From: Owenia fusiformis
Taxonomy: Eukaryota; Annelida; Polychaeta; Sabellida; Oweniidae
NCBI GenBank assembly: GCA_903813345.2
Contig: CAIIXF020000033.1
Coordinates: forward strand, 1-47,095
Direction of reading: 5' to 3'
Length of the DNA: 47,095 bases
Below the pieces are notes generated by a model. That model did no database searches, was not told the DNA's origin, and saw only the letters and a program-made list of their open reading frames with translations. The translations under genes and the position numbers were made by a program. Below are positions 10,704 through 21,009 of this stretch, piece by piece (the first letter of the stretch is position 1; each line of letters begins with the position of its first letter).

Positions 10704-13700
10704 CTACACCAGCATTGCCGCGAACATGCATCTCGTCAATATTTCTTCTGTCGAGTTAATAGCTTGTAATACGGTTTGGAAATCAGGATGAGGATTATCA
10801 CCGAATATCAACTTCAACATATCGCGCGCTTCATAAAAGTACATGAGTGCCTCCGCGTACCTGTGTGTAGCCACATATACATTACCGATGTTGTGAAATG
10901 TGGAAGCTATGATCGGATGAGGGTGATTACCAAAGATCTTTCTCTGCATGGCGAGACTCTCGTAATAGTATTTTAAAGCGTTGTCGTTGTCCCCTGTTTC
11001 ACTACATATATTACCCATGTTACCTAGAACACCTGCCATATCAGTGTGAGGTTGATCACCGTAGATCTTTTTCTGCATGATGAGGCACTGTGTATAACAT
11101 TGCAAACCCTGAGTGTGATCTCCCTTCTTACAGTATGTGTTACCAAGATTTAACAATGAAGATGCAATACCAGGATGAGGACGATTACCGTGAATTATTC
11201 TCTTCATGGCAAGACTATCTTCATGATATCGAATCGCTTCATCGAACTTAATTTTACTGTCATATGCGCTACCAAGATTCCCCAATGAAGTTGCTATGTC
11301 AGGATGAGGTTGATTGCCGTGTATTGTTCTCTGCGTTTTAAGACTCTCCTTGAGATATCGAATCGCTTTATCAAACTCACCTTTACTTCTGTATGCGTTA
11401 CCAAGATTCCCCAATGTAGATGCTACATCAGGATGAGGATTATCACCGTGTACCGTTCTCTGCATTATTAGGCAGTCTTTGTGATATTGAATCGCTTTAT
11501 CAAACTCACCTTTACTCTCGTATGCGCAACCGAGACTCCCTAATGTAGATGCTATGTTAGGGTGAGGATTGTTCCCGTGTATTGTTCTTTCCATAGCAAG
11601 ACTCTTATTGTGATACTGAATCGATTTATCAAACTCACCTTTACTTTTGTATGCGCTACCAAGATTACTTAAGGAAGATGCTATATCAGGATGAGGATTA
11701 TCACCGTGTATTGTTTTCTGCATTGTAAGACACTCCTTGTACAACTGAATTGCTTCATCAAACTCACCCTTTCGGGTATGTGTGTTACCAAGATTAAGCA
11801 ATGAAGTTGCTACCTCGGGATGAGGATGGTTACCGTTTATTGATCTCAACATGACAAGACCCTTTTTGTGATATTGAATCGCTTTATCAAACTCACCTTT
11901 ACTGTCGTAAGTTGAACCAAGATTTCCCAATGTAGCTGCAATATTAGGATGAGGACAAATACCGTGTATTATTTGCTGCATTTCAAGACTCTCTTTGTGA
12001 TATCGAATCGCTTTATCAAACTTACCTTTACTGTCATAAGCGAACCCAAGATTACCCAACGCAGATGCTATGTCAGGATGAGGATTTTTGCCGTGTATTG
12101 TTCTCAGCATGGCAAGACTCTCGTTGTAATATTTTATCGCTTTGTCAAGCTCACCTTTATGAAAATGTGCAGTTGCAAGTGTGTTTAGTGTCGATGAAGT
12201 ATCTTCATTCTCTTCAGATGCATCTTTTTCGATTTGCCTTATGGATTCATTGAACTTTCCCTGTGAAATAAACAACTGTGATAAATGGAGTTGAATATCA
12301 CGGAATTTTTTCTTACTCTCCGCGTTATTAAGGGGAAGTTTGCTTCTTTGGCGTTCGAGAGAATTTATTGCACTTTGGAACATATACATTTTCTCTTGTA
12401 CTTTCGCAGTCACCTCGGAATTGCTATCTGCATATTGGGACGCGTGAGTACACGTCGAAATATCATTAAAACAGAAGTTATACAACAAAAAGTCTGTCCA
12501 TGATGTTAGAGTTGCATAGAACCGGAAAATAACTGGTGCATAATCTCTAACTGACATAGTGTCTAGGGCTCCGATCAATTCTTCTTTTGATGGTCTGTTT
12601 ACAAAAGATACCAGTTCCCGTTGTTGACCATACCTTCCGTAAACTAGATGACGCATGTTCGTGGCAGCACAAACCATGAACTGTAAATCTGTTTTAGCTC
12701 TGTCACTTAGTACTTTCTTTTTCCCTAACTCATTGAGGATATCAAGGGGAGCAAAACATTTGCAATGGTGCAACAATTTAAGAGTGTTTATAGATATGGT
12801 TGCAAATCGGTAGATATTGTGTTTTGTTTTCATTTGTCTATTGAATGACTCTGGTGTAAGAGGTTTAGTAAGATAACTTTGTAAATCTTCCCTCAATGTT
12901 TCTAACCCCCTTTTTCTACCCACAGACATATTTGGATCAATCGTTGAACGAGAGAAAAGCATTTCGTGAACCTTGTCATTGTATTCTTTCCACAATGATT
13001 TATCTCCTGTGATGAGGGTAGATGTTAACAGTACATCACTGAGATGATAGCCTTCTTTAAGGGAGACTTGTTCAATCTGACATTCAGACATTTCATCCGG
13101 GGTCATTATCAATTCTAAACTAGGTTGTTTTGAAGGGTTCTTGGTAGACCTTCTACCAAATGGTATCTTACTTGCCTTTGGCTGTGTACCGTCAAAACAG
13201 AGTCCTTGTGGGGTTATTTTATCCCAGAAATCATTATCTTTAAACCTTTTAGGGAGTCTACTGTTCCAATCGTTAAGAACGGGGATATCCAAGCCGTTGA
13301 TCAGTGTTTCGCCGAGATTGATAACCTTCATGTGGAAATAATGAACAAGAATTCTAAAATCGCGTTTTAAAAGCTCGATTTCCCCCTCTGTCTTACCAGT
13401 AGCATCGTATAAGACTGCTGACTCGAGGTCAGACCATGCAGTCACCTCTTTCCGAGATAGAGAACCCAAACCTAATATTGAAAACTTACAGTCAGGATGA
13501 CCTAGAACTGAAATGCAATCATTTATCATGAGCGCGTGTAAATCTATGATTTTATCAGTGAGAGTCTCATAGTACGTCTTACTGTTTGCAATTGTCCTTA
13601 TTTGGGTTTCTTTGCTCATCTCAAACGTCTCATTGTCAAATATCATATCTTCGGTGTGGATATTTTCTATCGTCTCTGTAGAATATTTTCGAATATCTTT

Positions 13701-14030
13701 CAAAATACTCTTATATCTTTTCATGCAGTCTGTGAGAGATTCTTTGTTTTCTTTGCAGACAGCTTTTAAAAAGTTCGTTTCTAATTGTTGCAATTGATTA
13801 TGTATAAATTCAACACGATCGAACAAGTTCACCTTATGTTCAGCCTGACATTTCATCAAGCGCTGAAGAGCGGCATTAAACAGGGCTGTTGCGTAGTTGA
13901 AGTGCCATCCTTCTCCAGTTTGTTCCGCTAAATCTGCATATTCTTTACCCAATCCACACATTAATGTTGCTTGTTTCTCGATTTCCTTCACTTGGTCGCA
14001 AGCTGTTATATCTTTGCCTAAGGCATACAT
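10704..14030 (-). CDS. GlnD-like nucleotidyltransferase / TPR-repeat protein
   Basis: Intact 1108-codon frame, ATG 14030 to TAG 10704. Residues 1-180 are helical. Residues 185-205 carry a nucleotidyltransferase signature (GLGSLSRKE....SDLE) like GlnD/DUF294 proteins, though the usual D-x-D is D201-x-E203. Residues about 330-475 resemble the helical region following the GlnD catalytic domain, with the IYR...ISIN-LKLL pattern. From about 575 to 1095 run about eleven 42-residue kinesin-light-chain-type TPRs with linker HGxNPHPDIASxLGNLG. Known biology: GlnD-type enzymes transfer nucleotides; TPRs bind proteins. The substrate is unknown, and D-x-E leaves activity open. Start choice: a splice acceptor lies 14 bases upstream (exon from 14044), and joining to the donor at 14546 puts an in-frame TGA just before it, so this ATG is the first possible start. 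No signal peptide or membrane segment. Likely cytoplasmic. Confidence 0.88.
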   Translation of the reverse strand: MYALGKDITACDQVKEIEKQATLMCGLGKEYADLAEQTGEGWHFNYATALFNAALQRLMKCQAEHKVNLFDRVEFIHNQLQQLETNFLKAVCKENKESLTDCMKRYKSILKDIRKYSTETIENIHTEDMIFDNETFEMSKETQIRTIANSKTYYETLTDKIIDLHALMINDCISVLGHPDCKFSILGLGSLSRKEVTAWSDLESAVLYDATGKTEGEIELLKRDFRILVHYFHMKVINLGETLINGLDIPVLNDWNSRLPKRFKDNDFWDKITPQGLCFDGTQPKASKIPFGRRSTKNPSKQPSLELIMTPDEMSECQIEQVSLKEGYHLSDVLLTSTLITGDKSLWKEYNDKVHEMLFSRSTIDPNMSVGRKRGLETLREDLQSYLTKPLTPESFNRQMKTKHNIYRFATISINTLKLLHHCKCFAPLDILNELGKKKVLSDRAKTDLQFMVCAATNMRHLVYGRYGQQRELVSFVNRPSKEELIGALDTMSVRDYAPVIFRFYATLTSWTDFLLYNFCFNDISTCTHASQYADSNSEVTAKVQEKMYMFQSAINSLERQRSKLPLNNAESKKKFRDIQLHLSQLFISQGKFNESIRQIEKDASEENEDTSSTLNTLATAHFHKGELDKAIKYYNESLAMLRTIHGKNPHPDIASALGNLGFAYDSKGKFDKAIRYHKESLEMQQIIHGICPHPNIAATLGNLGSTYDSKGEFDKAIQYHKKGLVMLRSINGNHPHPEVATSLLNLGNTHTRKGEFDEAIQLYKECLTMQKTIHGDNPHPDIASSLSNLGSAYKSKGEFDKSIQYHNKSLAMERTIHGNNPHPNIASTLGSLGCAYESKGEFDKAIQYHKDCLIMQRTVHGDNPHPDVASTLGNLGNAYRSKGEFDKAIRYLKESLKTQRTIHGNQPHPDIATSLGNLGSAYDSKIKFDEAIRYHEDSLAMKRIIHGNRPHPGIASSLLNLGNTYCKKGDHTQGLQCYTQCLIMQKKIYGDQPHTDMAGVLGNMGNICSETGDNDNALKYYYESLAMQRKIFGNHPHPIIASTFHNIGNVYVATHRYAEALMYFYEARDMLKLIFGDNPHPDFQTVLQAINSTEEILTRCMFAAMLV

Positions 14031-14044
14031 AGCCTCAGAAACTT

Positions 14045-14546
14045 CTGCAAACGAAGAAATTCCAATTTAAGGTTAAATCACATTTTGAACATGGAATTTT
14101 TCTTGTCACAAAAATGTGTTTATCTTATTTGCATTTTTACCTTAATCGCAAAAATGCGACTCTTGATAGATTCCTTGGAACTTCTAATCAATGTGTCGGA
14201 ATAGACACTGCGGCGGGCAGATAAAGAAGTTATCAAAATCTGGTGAAAAAAGTTTTGTTATAACTATGCATTATTTTACATTTCCCAATAATTATTTTGT
14301 CAAAATATTCCTAAAAACATCAAATGTAAGAAGAAATATGCGCGGGAGGATTAAGAGATAAAAGTTTAGTTGATAATGTTCACCTCGCGTGTGTTTATTA
14401 GTTAATACGCGATATCCAACCATTTTATATCATATCAATATTTATTTCAAGTTGGATATATTTGTACATTTTTAACAATGAACACATGTTACATGCAGTA
14501 CACTGAAGCTGATCGAATTACATCCACTCATTTTTAGTACACTTAC
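14045..14546 (-). other. 5' UTR intron of the TPR gene (predicted)
   Basis: On the minus strand ATGAG|GTAAGTGT (donor, first intron base 14546) pairs with TTCGTTTGCAG|AAG (acceptor, exon resumes at 14044), a strong GT-AG pair of 502 bp. The preceding exon, ending at 14547, would be non-coding because the frame that joins the ORF has a stop at the junction. Confidence 0.55.
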
Positions 14547-14547
14547 C

Positions 14548-15380
14548 TCATAGTCAATAAAAAACCGACTTTTCCTAAAATTGGACCATGGACTATTTAC
14601 CTTTCATAAGAGTTAATGCCCAGCGTATGGTTTAAGATAAACCGTTTGTCTTGGGTCTTAGGATAGACCCTTGGCCATTATGTTTCCTAGTACCCAAGAC
14701 TCATCGATTATCAATAACATAAATTACAACATTCCAGTTCTGTTTATACTCGTTAATATCATTATAGGATAGGCCGATATTGACTGTTGCTCAAGCCACG
14801 TGTTCCTTCATCTCATTATTATTGCCATAGCTACAGTATGCTATTCTATATTAAATTTTCTATTTCTATTCATGCTTCTTGGTTCTGACCAGTGGTTGCA
14901 CATATCATGTGTAAAAATAACAAATTAACTCCTACCAGTCCAAACTTTGCTAATATACATACTATTTACAGAGACAGAGTTGATATAATGTTCACACCGG
15001 AATACCCTGACAACGGTTAAGTCCGATTCCGTTGTCACAAATGGCGGCCACAGGTTTGTATTCGATTCGATTTTCATTAACTGCATGTTTAATAGACCAC
15101 CTATATTAAATTCCTTTGGTAGAACAATTAATCAAAGTGTCTTTCTACTCATTGTGCAGTTAGATAATTATGTTCTGCTATTGAAATAAAGCCTAAAATT
15201 TTACCGATCAAAATATGACACAGGACAACGGATATTAAATTTCGTGTCATGTATTTTTATTGTGCTTCATCCAGTTGGTACGATATAGGTGGCGCTACGG
15301 TGCCTCGTTCTGAGTTATAAACAAAAGATGAAACAACGCTTGAATTATTCAGCTGTTTCTATATTGCCCCATGATCAGAT
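14548..15380. other. Upstream region of the TPR gene
   Basis: Probably holds the first exon and promoter of the minus-strand gene, though no TATA box was seen. An inverted repeat tgacaacgg / ccgttgtca lies at about 15009-15037, directly beside a YY1-type AAATGGCGGC (about 15038-15049). A sequence taggtggcgcta at 15286-15297 matches the core of the bilaterian CTCF motif. All of these are motif matches only. Confidence 0.35.
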
Positions 15381-15413
15381 GATTTATATCTTCAACAATT
15401 TGCTGATGCGCAA

Positions 15414-15752
15414 TTGTTGACATCTAATAAGCAATTTTGTAGCTTTACAGGGGAAGGTGTAAAACCAGTTGGTAGAATTAAAGTAAGTGTTAAATATGGG
15501 AAACAATGTAAATTGTTACCAAACATTAATACACACCACGCATGTACTACTACTAGAAATTGGCTGAGAGAAATTCAGATAAATTGGAAAAATGTTGTAC
15601 AGGGTAATCTTAAGTCAAAACCTGAAAATACATCAGTATCTGAAGTCAAAAATGTGAAAGCCAAGTTTGAATCTGTTGGTAGTCTGGATACATTATTAAA
15701 GAAACATGAGTATGTATTTGATGGTACATTGGGTAAAATGAAACATATTTAA
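15414..15752 (+). pseudogene. Gypsy protease end / start of RT
   Basis: The residues NWLREIQINW match the RNWL.KI.LDW box that closes the aspartic protease region of gypsy elements, and KKHEYVFDGTLGKMK matches the segment just before the reverse transcriptase. It ends at TAA (15750-15752). The frame before RNWL lacks the catalytic DTG. Confidence 0.75.
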
Positions 15753-16217
15753 GCAGATAGTGTACTGCAAGATGATGTAACACCTGTGAAGTCTAAAGGG
15801 TACAGGGTGTCATATGCTGTAAGGCCAAAGGTTGACCTGGAACTTTGCAGGTTATAAAAAGGTGGTGTTCTCACCCCAGTTAGCCATTCAGAATGGGCTA
15901 CATGTATTGTTTCTGTTCCAAAATCGGACGGTAGTATACGGTTGTGGGGGAATTATAAGACCACAATTAATCCAGTGCTGAAGCACGTGGCATCGCCAAA
16001 AATAAATGTTGACAATATTTTAGTCTGGAGGTGTCTCGTTCTCCAAGTTAGACTTAGCTCATGCTTACAACCAGATGTAGTTAACTGACACATCCAAGCA
16101 ATACTTGACTCTTACTACTTAAAAGGGTCTGCTCATGCAAAATAGACTTGTCTATGGTATCACTTCTGCCCCGGCTATCTGGTAACCTGTCATTGAGCGA
16201 ATCTTACATGGTATTAG
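15753..16217 (+). pseudogene. Gypsy reverse transcriptase N-terminal part, broken
   Basis: Readable in pieces: a GYRVSYAVRPKV block, then SEWATCIVSVPKSDGSIRL (the S.WA.PIV.V.K.DG.IR region), then frameshifts. The catalytic YxDD box cannot be found in any frame near 16200, so the enzyme is inactive. Confidence 0.75.
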
Positions 16218-16598
16218 TTGGGGTACAAGTGTACCCCAACTAATCTTGATCGTGTTCTGTCACGCTTGAATGAATATGGCTTAAAATTCAAGAATTCCAA
16301 ATGTGAGTTCATGAAAAGCTCAATATCCTACCTCGGACGTGTCATTAATAAACACGGGGTCCACAAATCTGAAAAGAAAGTGGATGAAATACTCCAAGTT
16401 AGTCAACCAAATGATGTCACTAGTCTCCGTTCATACCTTGGCAAATTGAATTATTACCGTCGTTTCATACCAGACTTAGCATCCGTGATTGCTCCTCTCA
16501 ATGCACTATTATGGAGAAAACGAAGTGTGAGTGGAATCAGAGTGCCAATGATGCTTTTGAAAAATCCGAGAGAAAACTCATTTAGTCAGGGTTCCTAG
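16218..16598 (+). pseudogene. Gypsy RT thumb / connection fragment
   Basis: A longer open piece with the usual gypsy boxes: LNEYGLKFKNSKCEF (L...GL.L...KC.F), YLGRVINKHGV, LRSYLGKLNYYRRFIP (SFLG..NYYR.FIP) and APLNALL. It ends by frameshift and stop near 16598. Confidence 0.85.
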
Positions 16599-16599
16599 T

Positions 16600-17000
16600 C
16601 AATGATCCCAATCATCCTATCCCTTTAGTAACCGATGCATCTCCAGTGGGATAGGGTAATGTCATATCACATATCATGCCAAATTGTGTAGTACGTCCAA
16701 TCCGATTCGCTTCGTGAGGCCTGTCGCAAGCTGAGAAAAATTATCCGCAAGTTCAAAGGGAAGGTCTTGTTATAATATTCGGTCTCAAGCGATTTTATGC
16801 GTTTTTGTATGGCCGTAAGTTAATTCTATGGACTGACAATAAACCCTTATTCAGCATTTTTTGGAGATAAACTTGATCTACCGATGCTAGCTGCTGAAAT
16901 AATCCAAAGATGGGCAATGTACTTGGCTGGTTTCAATAATGAAACACGGTTTCGTAGTAGTAAGGAAAATGAAAATTCTGATACCTTTTCAAGGTAACTG
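16600..17000 (+). pseudogene. Gypsy RNase H remnant
   Basis: In broken frames: PLVTDASPVG at about 16622 (the first catalytic Asp box, TDAS..G), then YPQVQREGLVIIFGLKRF and LYGRKLILWTDNKPL (the TDN.PL box). Stops interrupt each part. Confidence 0.75.
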
Positions 17001-17030
17001 TATAATCAGCCAACAGAAACCTTTGAGGAA

Positions 17031-17550
17031 GTGGTAGGTCATGTTTTCCATCTTGATATTCTTTCAGTTAGTAGTAGAAAAATAGCGAATCAAACAAGGA
17101 ATGACCTGATTTTGATTTTAATGAGGTGTACCATTGATGGTTGTCCGACAAAATTATCTGAAAGTAAGCTAGCTATGCAAGCTTTTTCTCATCGCAAAGA
17201 CGAGATAACCATTGAACAGGGTTGCTTGTTATGGGGTTTACGTGTCATTGTCCCAACCAAATTTCGTACTGAAGTATTTAATAATTAATAGAAGAACAAG
17301 CAAAGTTCTGCGAACCATGTCAGAAAATCCAACATAACCCCTCAAAAGCTTTGCTTCATCCGTGGGTACCAGATTCAAATCCATTGGAGAGAATTCATAT
17401 TACACAGGCCCATTTGAAAATTGCAGTTACCTTGTTGTCGTGGACGCGTATTCAAAATGGCCAGAAGTGTTCGAAATCACATCTATAACTTCTGAGAGAA
17501 CTATAAGAGTTTTGAGTACTTTATTTAGTAGAATGGTTACCAAATAAGAG
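17031..17550 (+). pseudogene. Gypsy integrase remnant
   Basis: A zinc-finger half with CEPCQK at about 17310 and a core piece with YLVVVDAYSKWPEVFEI in the 17362-17547 frame. The preceding IH.D box that carries the first catalytic Asp is in another frame and reads IHIT, so that residue is lost as well as the frame. Confidence 0.8.
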
Positions 17551-17761
17551 CAATATATAATACAAATCCACGGAGTTCAGCATAAAACAGTGCCCTCTAT
17601 GAACCATCCACAAATGGGCAGACTGAAATATTTGTCAAGTCATTCAAACAAGGTCTTACAGCGTGCGTCACAGGGAAGAGTCCTTCCATGTTAATGTTGA
17701 AACGCCCCCTGTGTATTTTGTACAAAACACTCAATATTAAATACTAATACAAAACCTATAT

Positions 17762-17767
17762 TTTATT
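17762..17767 (-). terminator. Candidate poly(A) signal AATAAA (minus)
   Basis: AATAAA on the minus strand, 118 bases past the TGA of the candidate terminal exon at 17885-17977. Confidence 0.35.
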
Positions 17768-17884
17768 TAGAAATATACAAAATATACAAAATATATCAGA
17801 TACTATAGTGTTACGGAAGTCTGAGCCTATTGTTAAAAATTACAAATGTCCTAATGTCAAAAAGTTCTATTTTAATTTTATAAT

Positions 17885-17977
17885 TCAGTCCTTGTAACGG
17901 TTGTGCTTGTATTCGCCGCTCTGGTTGCTTCCTGCTCCCATTTTCGGTTCAGCGTTTCTCTCTCCATTTGTGTGTAT
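17885..17977 (-). CDS. Candidate 3'-terminal coding exon, gene unknown
   Basis: A good acceptor (cctcttgttttaag on the minus strand) opens a 93-base segment that reads 30 codons to TGA in phase 0 (IHTNGERNAEPKMG, then a polar stretch ending NRYKD). A second frame is also open from an internal ATG and ends VTRTEL-TAA, so the frame is uncertain. Base composition is GC-richer than the flanks and an AATAAA follows. No upstream exons were found in the next 4 kb, which are repeats. It may be a real last exon or a chance match. Confidence 0.3.
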   Translation of the reverse strand: MHTNGERNAEPKMGAGSNQSGEYKHNRYKD

Positions 17978-18169
17978 CTTAAAACAAGAGGAAATAATAA
18001 GTCCATTTGAAGAATAGAGTAACTGATAACGCCCAAACAATTACTAGTTATTGAGGAAAATATTGAATTGGAAGCATTTTTTATAATGGCATGGTATAGA
18101 ATAGGCCTATATATATTTATTTTGTAAGATAAGATATAGGCCTAAGTAGTATTAAAGTGGACACAATAT

Positions 18170-18935
18170 TTAGCATGATGAAATAATGGTGATATAACAT
18201 TGGGGCATGATGATATAAAACAAACATGGTGATATAACATGGGAGCAGGTAATATGAAATGAACATGGTGATATAACATGGGAACATGTTGATATGAAAT
18301 GAACATGGTGATATAACATGGGAGCATGGTGATATGACATGGACATGGTGATATAACATGGGAGCATGGTGATATGAAGTGAACATGGTGATATAACATG
18401 GGAGCATGGTGATATGAAATGAACATGGTGATATAACATGGGAGCATGGTGATATGAAATAAACATGGTGATATAACATGGGAGCATGGTGATATGACAT
18501 GAACATGGTGATATAACATGGGAGCATGGTGATATGAAGTGAACATGGTGATATAACATGGGAGCATGGTGATATGACATGGACATGGTGATGTAACATG
18601 GGAACATGGTGATATGAAATGAACATTGTGATATAACATGGGAGCATGGTGATATGACATGGACATGGTGATGTAACATTGAAACATGGTGATATGAAAT
18701 GAACATGGTGATATAACATGGGAGCATGGTGATATGAAATGAACATGGTGATATAACATGGGAGCATGGTGATATGATATGAACATGGTGATATAACATG
18801 GGAGCATGGTGATATGACATGGACATGGTGATGTAACATGGAAACATGGTGATATGAAATGAACATGGTGATATAACATGGGAACATGGTGATATGAAAT
18901 GAACATGGTAATATGACATGGGGGCACGATTCCAA
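18170..18935. repeat. 40-bp minisatellite (two 20-bp halves)
   Basis: About 19 copies of a 40-bp unit made from two similar 20-mers, gaacatggtgatataacatg and ggagcatggtgatatgaaat. Units differ by a few point changes, for example dacat/gaaat/gaagt variants, and are least regular near the left edge. All three minus-strand frames stay open for more than 270 codons because the unit lacks stop codons there. These are artefacts. Confidence 0.95.
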
Positions 18936-19350
18936 CGATACGCTGAATAAGCAAAATAAATTATTATTAGATTTCCTAAAACTGTTAAAACGTTTACTTT
19001 ACGCACCTAGCCTAAATGGCATAAGTATGTTGCATTCCCGGTTGCATTCCACATTGCTGATACATGGCCCTCCATCCATTGATTATGTATTGTCACAGGC
19101 TGGTATCGAAATATTTGTCCGCTGTGACGGAGCATGCTATTTTTCATAAAAACACTAAGAATACTTCACGATTTATTTTTTAACTCATATGTTTCGTTAT
19201 ACCATACAAAATTACTTACTCCATGCAATGGATATATCATTTGCGGGTAACTTTCACTTCTGTTTGAAGTCCAATTACGCTGGGAAGAAAAGCTATTGAA
19301 AATGGCGCCGGAGTATCATACTTCAAAATGTACCATTTCTTGTTTAACTT
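18936..19350. other. Unannotated stretch with a tccgctgtgacggagca copy
   Basis: The 17-mer tccgctgtgacggagca at 19119-19135 recurs at about 19480 and, inverted, at about 19521. A YY1-like aaaatggcgccgg lies at about 19299. No gene is supported. Confidence 0.4.
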
Positions 19351-19354
19351 TCTA

Positions 19355-19668
19355 ATGGCACGATATAGTGACACGATAATATTTACACATGGTTTCAGCA
19401 TAACGATGAAGGTATAAATGAGATGTTGATGTATTTGGTCTTTTTAATTCTTTTATAAAAAATAACTTTTAATTTTTTTGTCCGCTGTGACGGAGCAGTT
19501 GCAAATGTGAACTGTGAAAATGCTCCGTCACAGCGGACAAAAAATATTAATATTATTTTTTATTAAAAAAATTAAAAAGACCCAAATGCATTAATATCTC
19601 ATTAATACATTCAGAGTTATGCTTAAAACATATGTTAATATTATCGTGGCACTATATCAGCACTATAA
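19355..19668. mobile_element. Palindromic MITE with tccgctgtgacggagca centre
   Basis: Two arms of about 140 bp are inverted copies: the left has cgatatagtg, gataatattta, the tttggtctttttaatt block and tttgtccgctgtgacggagca; the right has the complement in reverse order ending gtggcactatatc. A 24-base spacer sits at the centre. The whole could fold into one long hairpin. No coding content. Confidence 0.75.
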
Positions 19669-20305
19669 AGAAAATGATCTTTTATAAAGAATAAAAAATT
19701 GAATTTAAAACTGAAATCACTCAGAAATTACATTTTGGCCAGGATTGGCCTATTTCTGGCTTCATTCAGAAGACGTTATGCATTGCAGATTATAAATATA
19801 TTTTCTTAAAAACTCTAAAGAACTAGCCTATGCCCTGGACTTTGAAGACAAGACTTTCAGTGACTTTTCAATTTGAATTTTTTTTTCAATTCCTCCTGAA
19901 TTTTTATCTTTGAATTTCACCCTAGCCTATCCCACAGAGCCTATCTGGTATTTGAAAGTCTTCTATATAATAGGTGCACCTAACATATGCTCATTTATTC
20001 ATACAAAACAATCAAATATATACTTACAAGTGAAAATTGCAGACAGATGGCAGAGACTGGCACAGAAATCAAAATTTAAAATATGTGGCTTCTCAAACTT
20101 CCTGTATGAGTCATAGAATGTGTGACGTCATAGGTCAAAAGTTCAAAGGGATTTCCCAGGGATTTCCCTAAGATGTCAAACTCAATTGAAGAAATCACAA
20201 TAATGAATGTTATTTATAATAAAATATTTCAAACTCTAAATAAGTAATATCAATATTGCTTAAATCAATCAATAATACTGTAATAAAAGTCAGAAAAAAT
20301 ATAAG
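19669..20305. other. Unannotated AT-rich stretch
   Basis: No exon or repeat structure I can support. Two copies of gggatttccc lie near 20150. Confidence 0.4.
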
Positions 20306-20510
20306 TTTTGTTAGTGCTAAATCAGCACTAACTTAGCACTAAGTTAGCACTGCTAAGTTAGTGCTGATTTCGCACTAACTGAGGTTTGTACTGATTTGGT
20401 ACTGATTTATTAGCGCTAATTCCACACAAACTTTATTTGTACCAATTCAGTACCAAATCAGCGCTAAATTAGCGCGAAAAAAGATTAGCGCTGATCTAGC
20501 ATTGAGTTAT
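20306..20510. repeat. Palindrome cluster of AGTGCTAA / TTAGCGCTAA units
   Basis: Inverted repeats are nested: ttagtgctaaatcagcacta pairs with tagtgctgatttcgcacta through aacttagcac/gctaagtt, and tttggtactgattta pairs with the block around cagtaccaaatcagcgctaa. Nearly every base takes part in a possible stem. Looks like a foldback repeat. Confidence 0.7.
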
Positions 20511-20699
20511 TTTGGCAGTGTAAATAATAAGAACAATAATACCTGGTTTTCTCATTCTGGGCCTCCCGTTTTGAAAACACAAAATTAATACCTTTTGATA
20601 AAAGTGGCCTTTGTAATCAAACATCAATAACAAAACATACAATACCCTTGACCCTCTATTATAACAGAATATATTATATATTTATCATTTTCAAAGTCA

Positions 20700-20930
20700 A
20701 AAACAGCGCTGTACAGTACTGTTTTTACAGCGCTGTACAGCGCTGTTTATCTTACAGCGCTGTACAGTACTGTTTTTACAGCGCTGTACAGTACTGTTTT
20801 AAACAGCGCTGTACAGTACTGTTTTTACAGCGCTGTACAGTACTGTTTTGGAAAACAGCGCTGTACAGCACTGTTTTTACAGCGCTGTACAGTACTGTTT
20901 CAAAAACAGCGCTGTACAGTACAGTTTGAG
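20700..20930. repeat. Tandem palindromic minisatellite ACAGCGCTGTACAGTACTGT
   Basis: About eight copies of a 20-base core acagcgctgtacagtactgt, which is made of two palindromes (acagcgctgt and acagtactgt), are separated by short T- or A-runs. Cores read the same on both strands, which explains the overlapping open frames on each strand. Confidence 0.9.
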
Positions 20931-21009
20931 ATTGGCTGTGTATAGAACAGTTAAGGCCCCGGATCGTCTTATGTAAAACTGTGTGTTGTTTCAGAATTAA
21001 CAGTGCACT

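Larger units (their letters stand above)
15400..17705 (+). mobile_element. Decayed Ty3/gypsy retrotransposon pol region
   Basis: Plus-strand segments in several frames follow the gypsy pol order: protease C-terminal region, reverse transcriptase, RNase H, integrase zinc finger, integrase core. Frames are broken by stops and frameshifts, and the end of the integrase region has an internal deletion (KSFKQGLTA is joined directly to TGKSPSMLML near 17635-17700). No LTR pair or primer-binding site was recognised around it. It is an old, truncated copy. Confidence 0.85.

Noticed and set aside
10776-13797. Plus-strand frames of 60-80 codons opposite the TPR gene
   Set aside because: Shadows of the repetitive minus-strand coding sequence; they recur with the TPR period.
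18117-19006. Three overlapping minus-strand frames of 270-278 codons
   Set aside because: They are the three frames of the 40-bp minisatellite, open only because the unit lacks stops on that strand.
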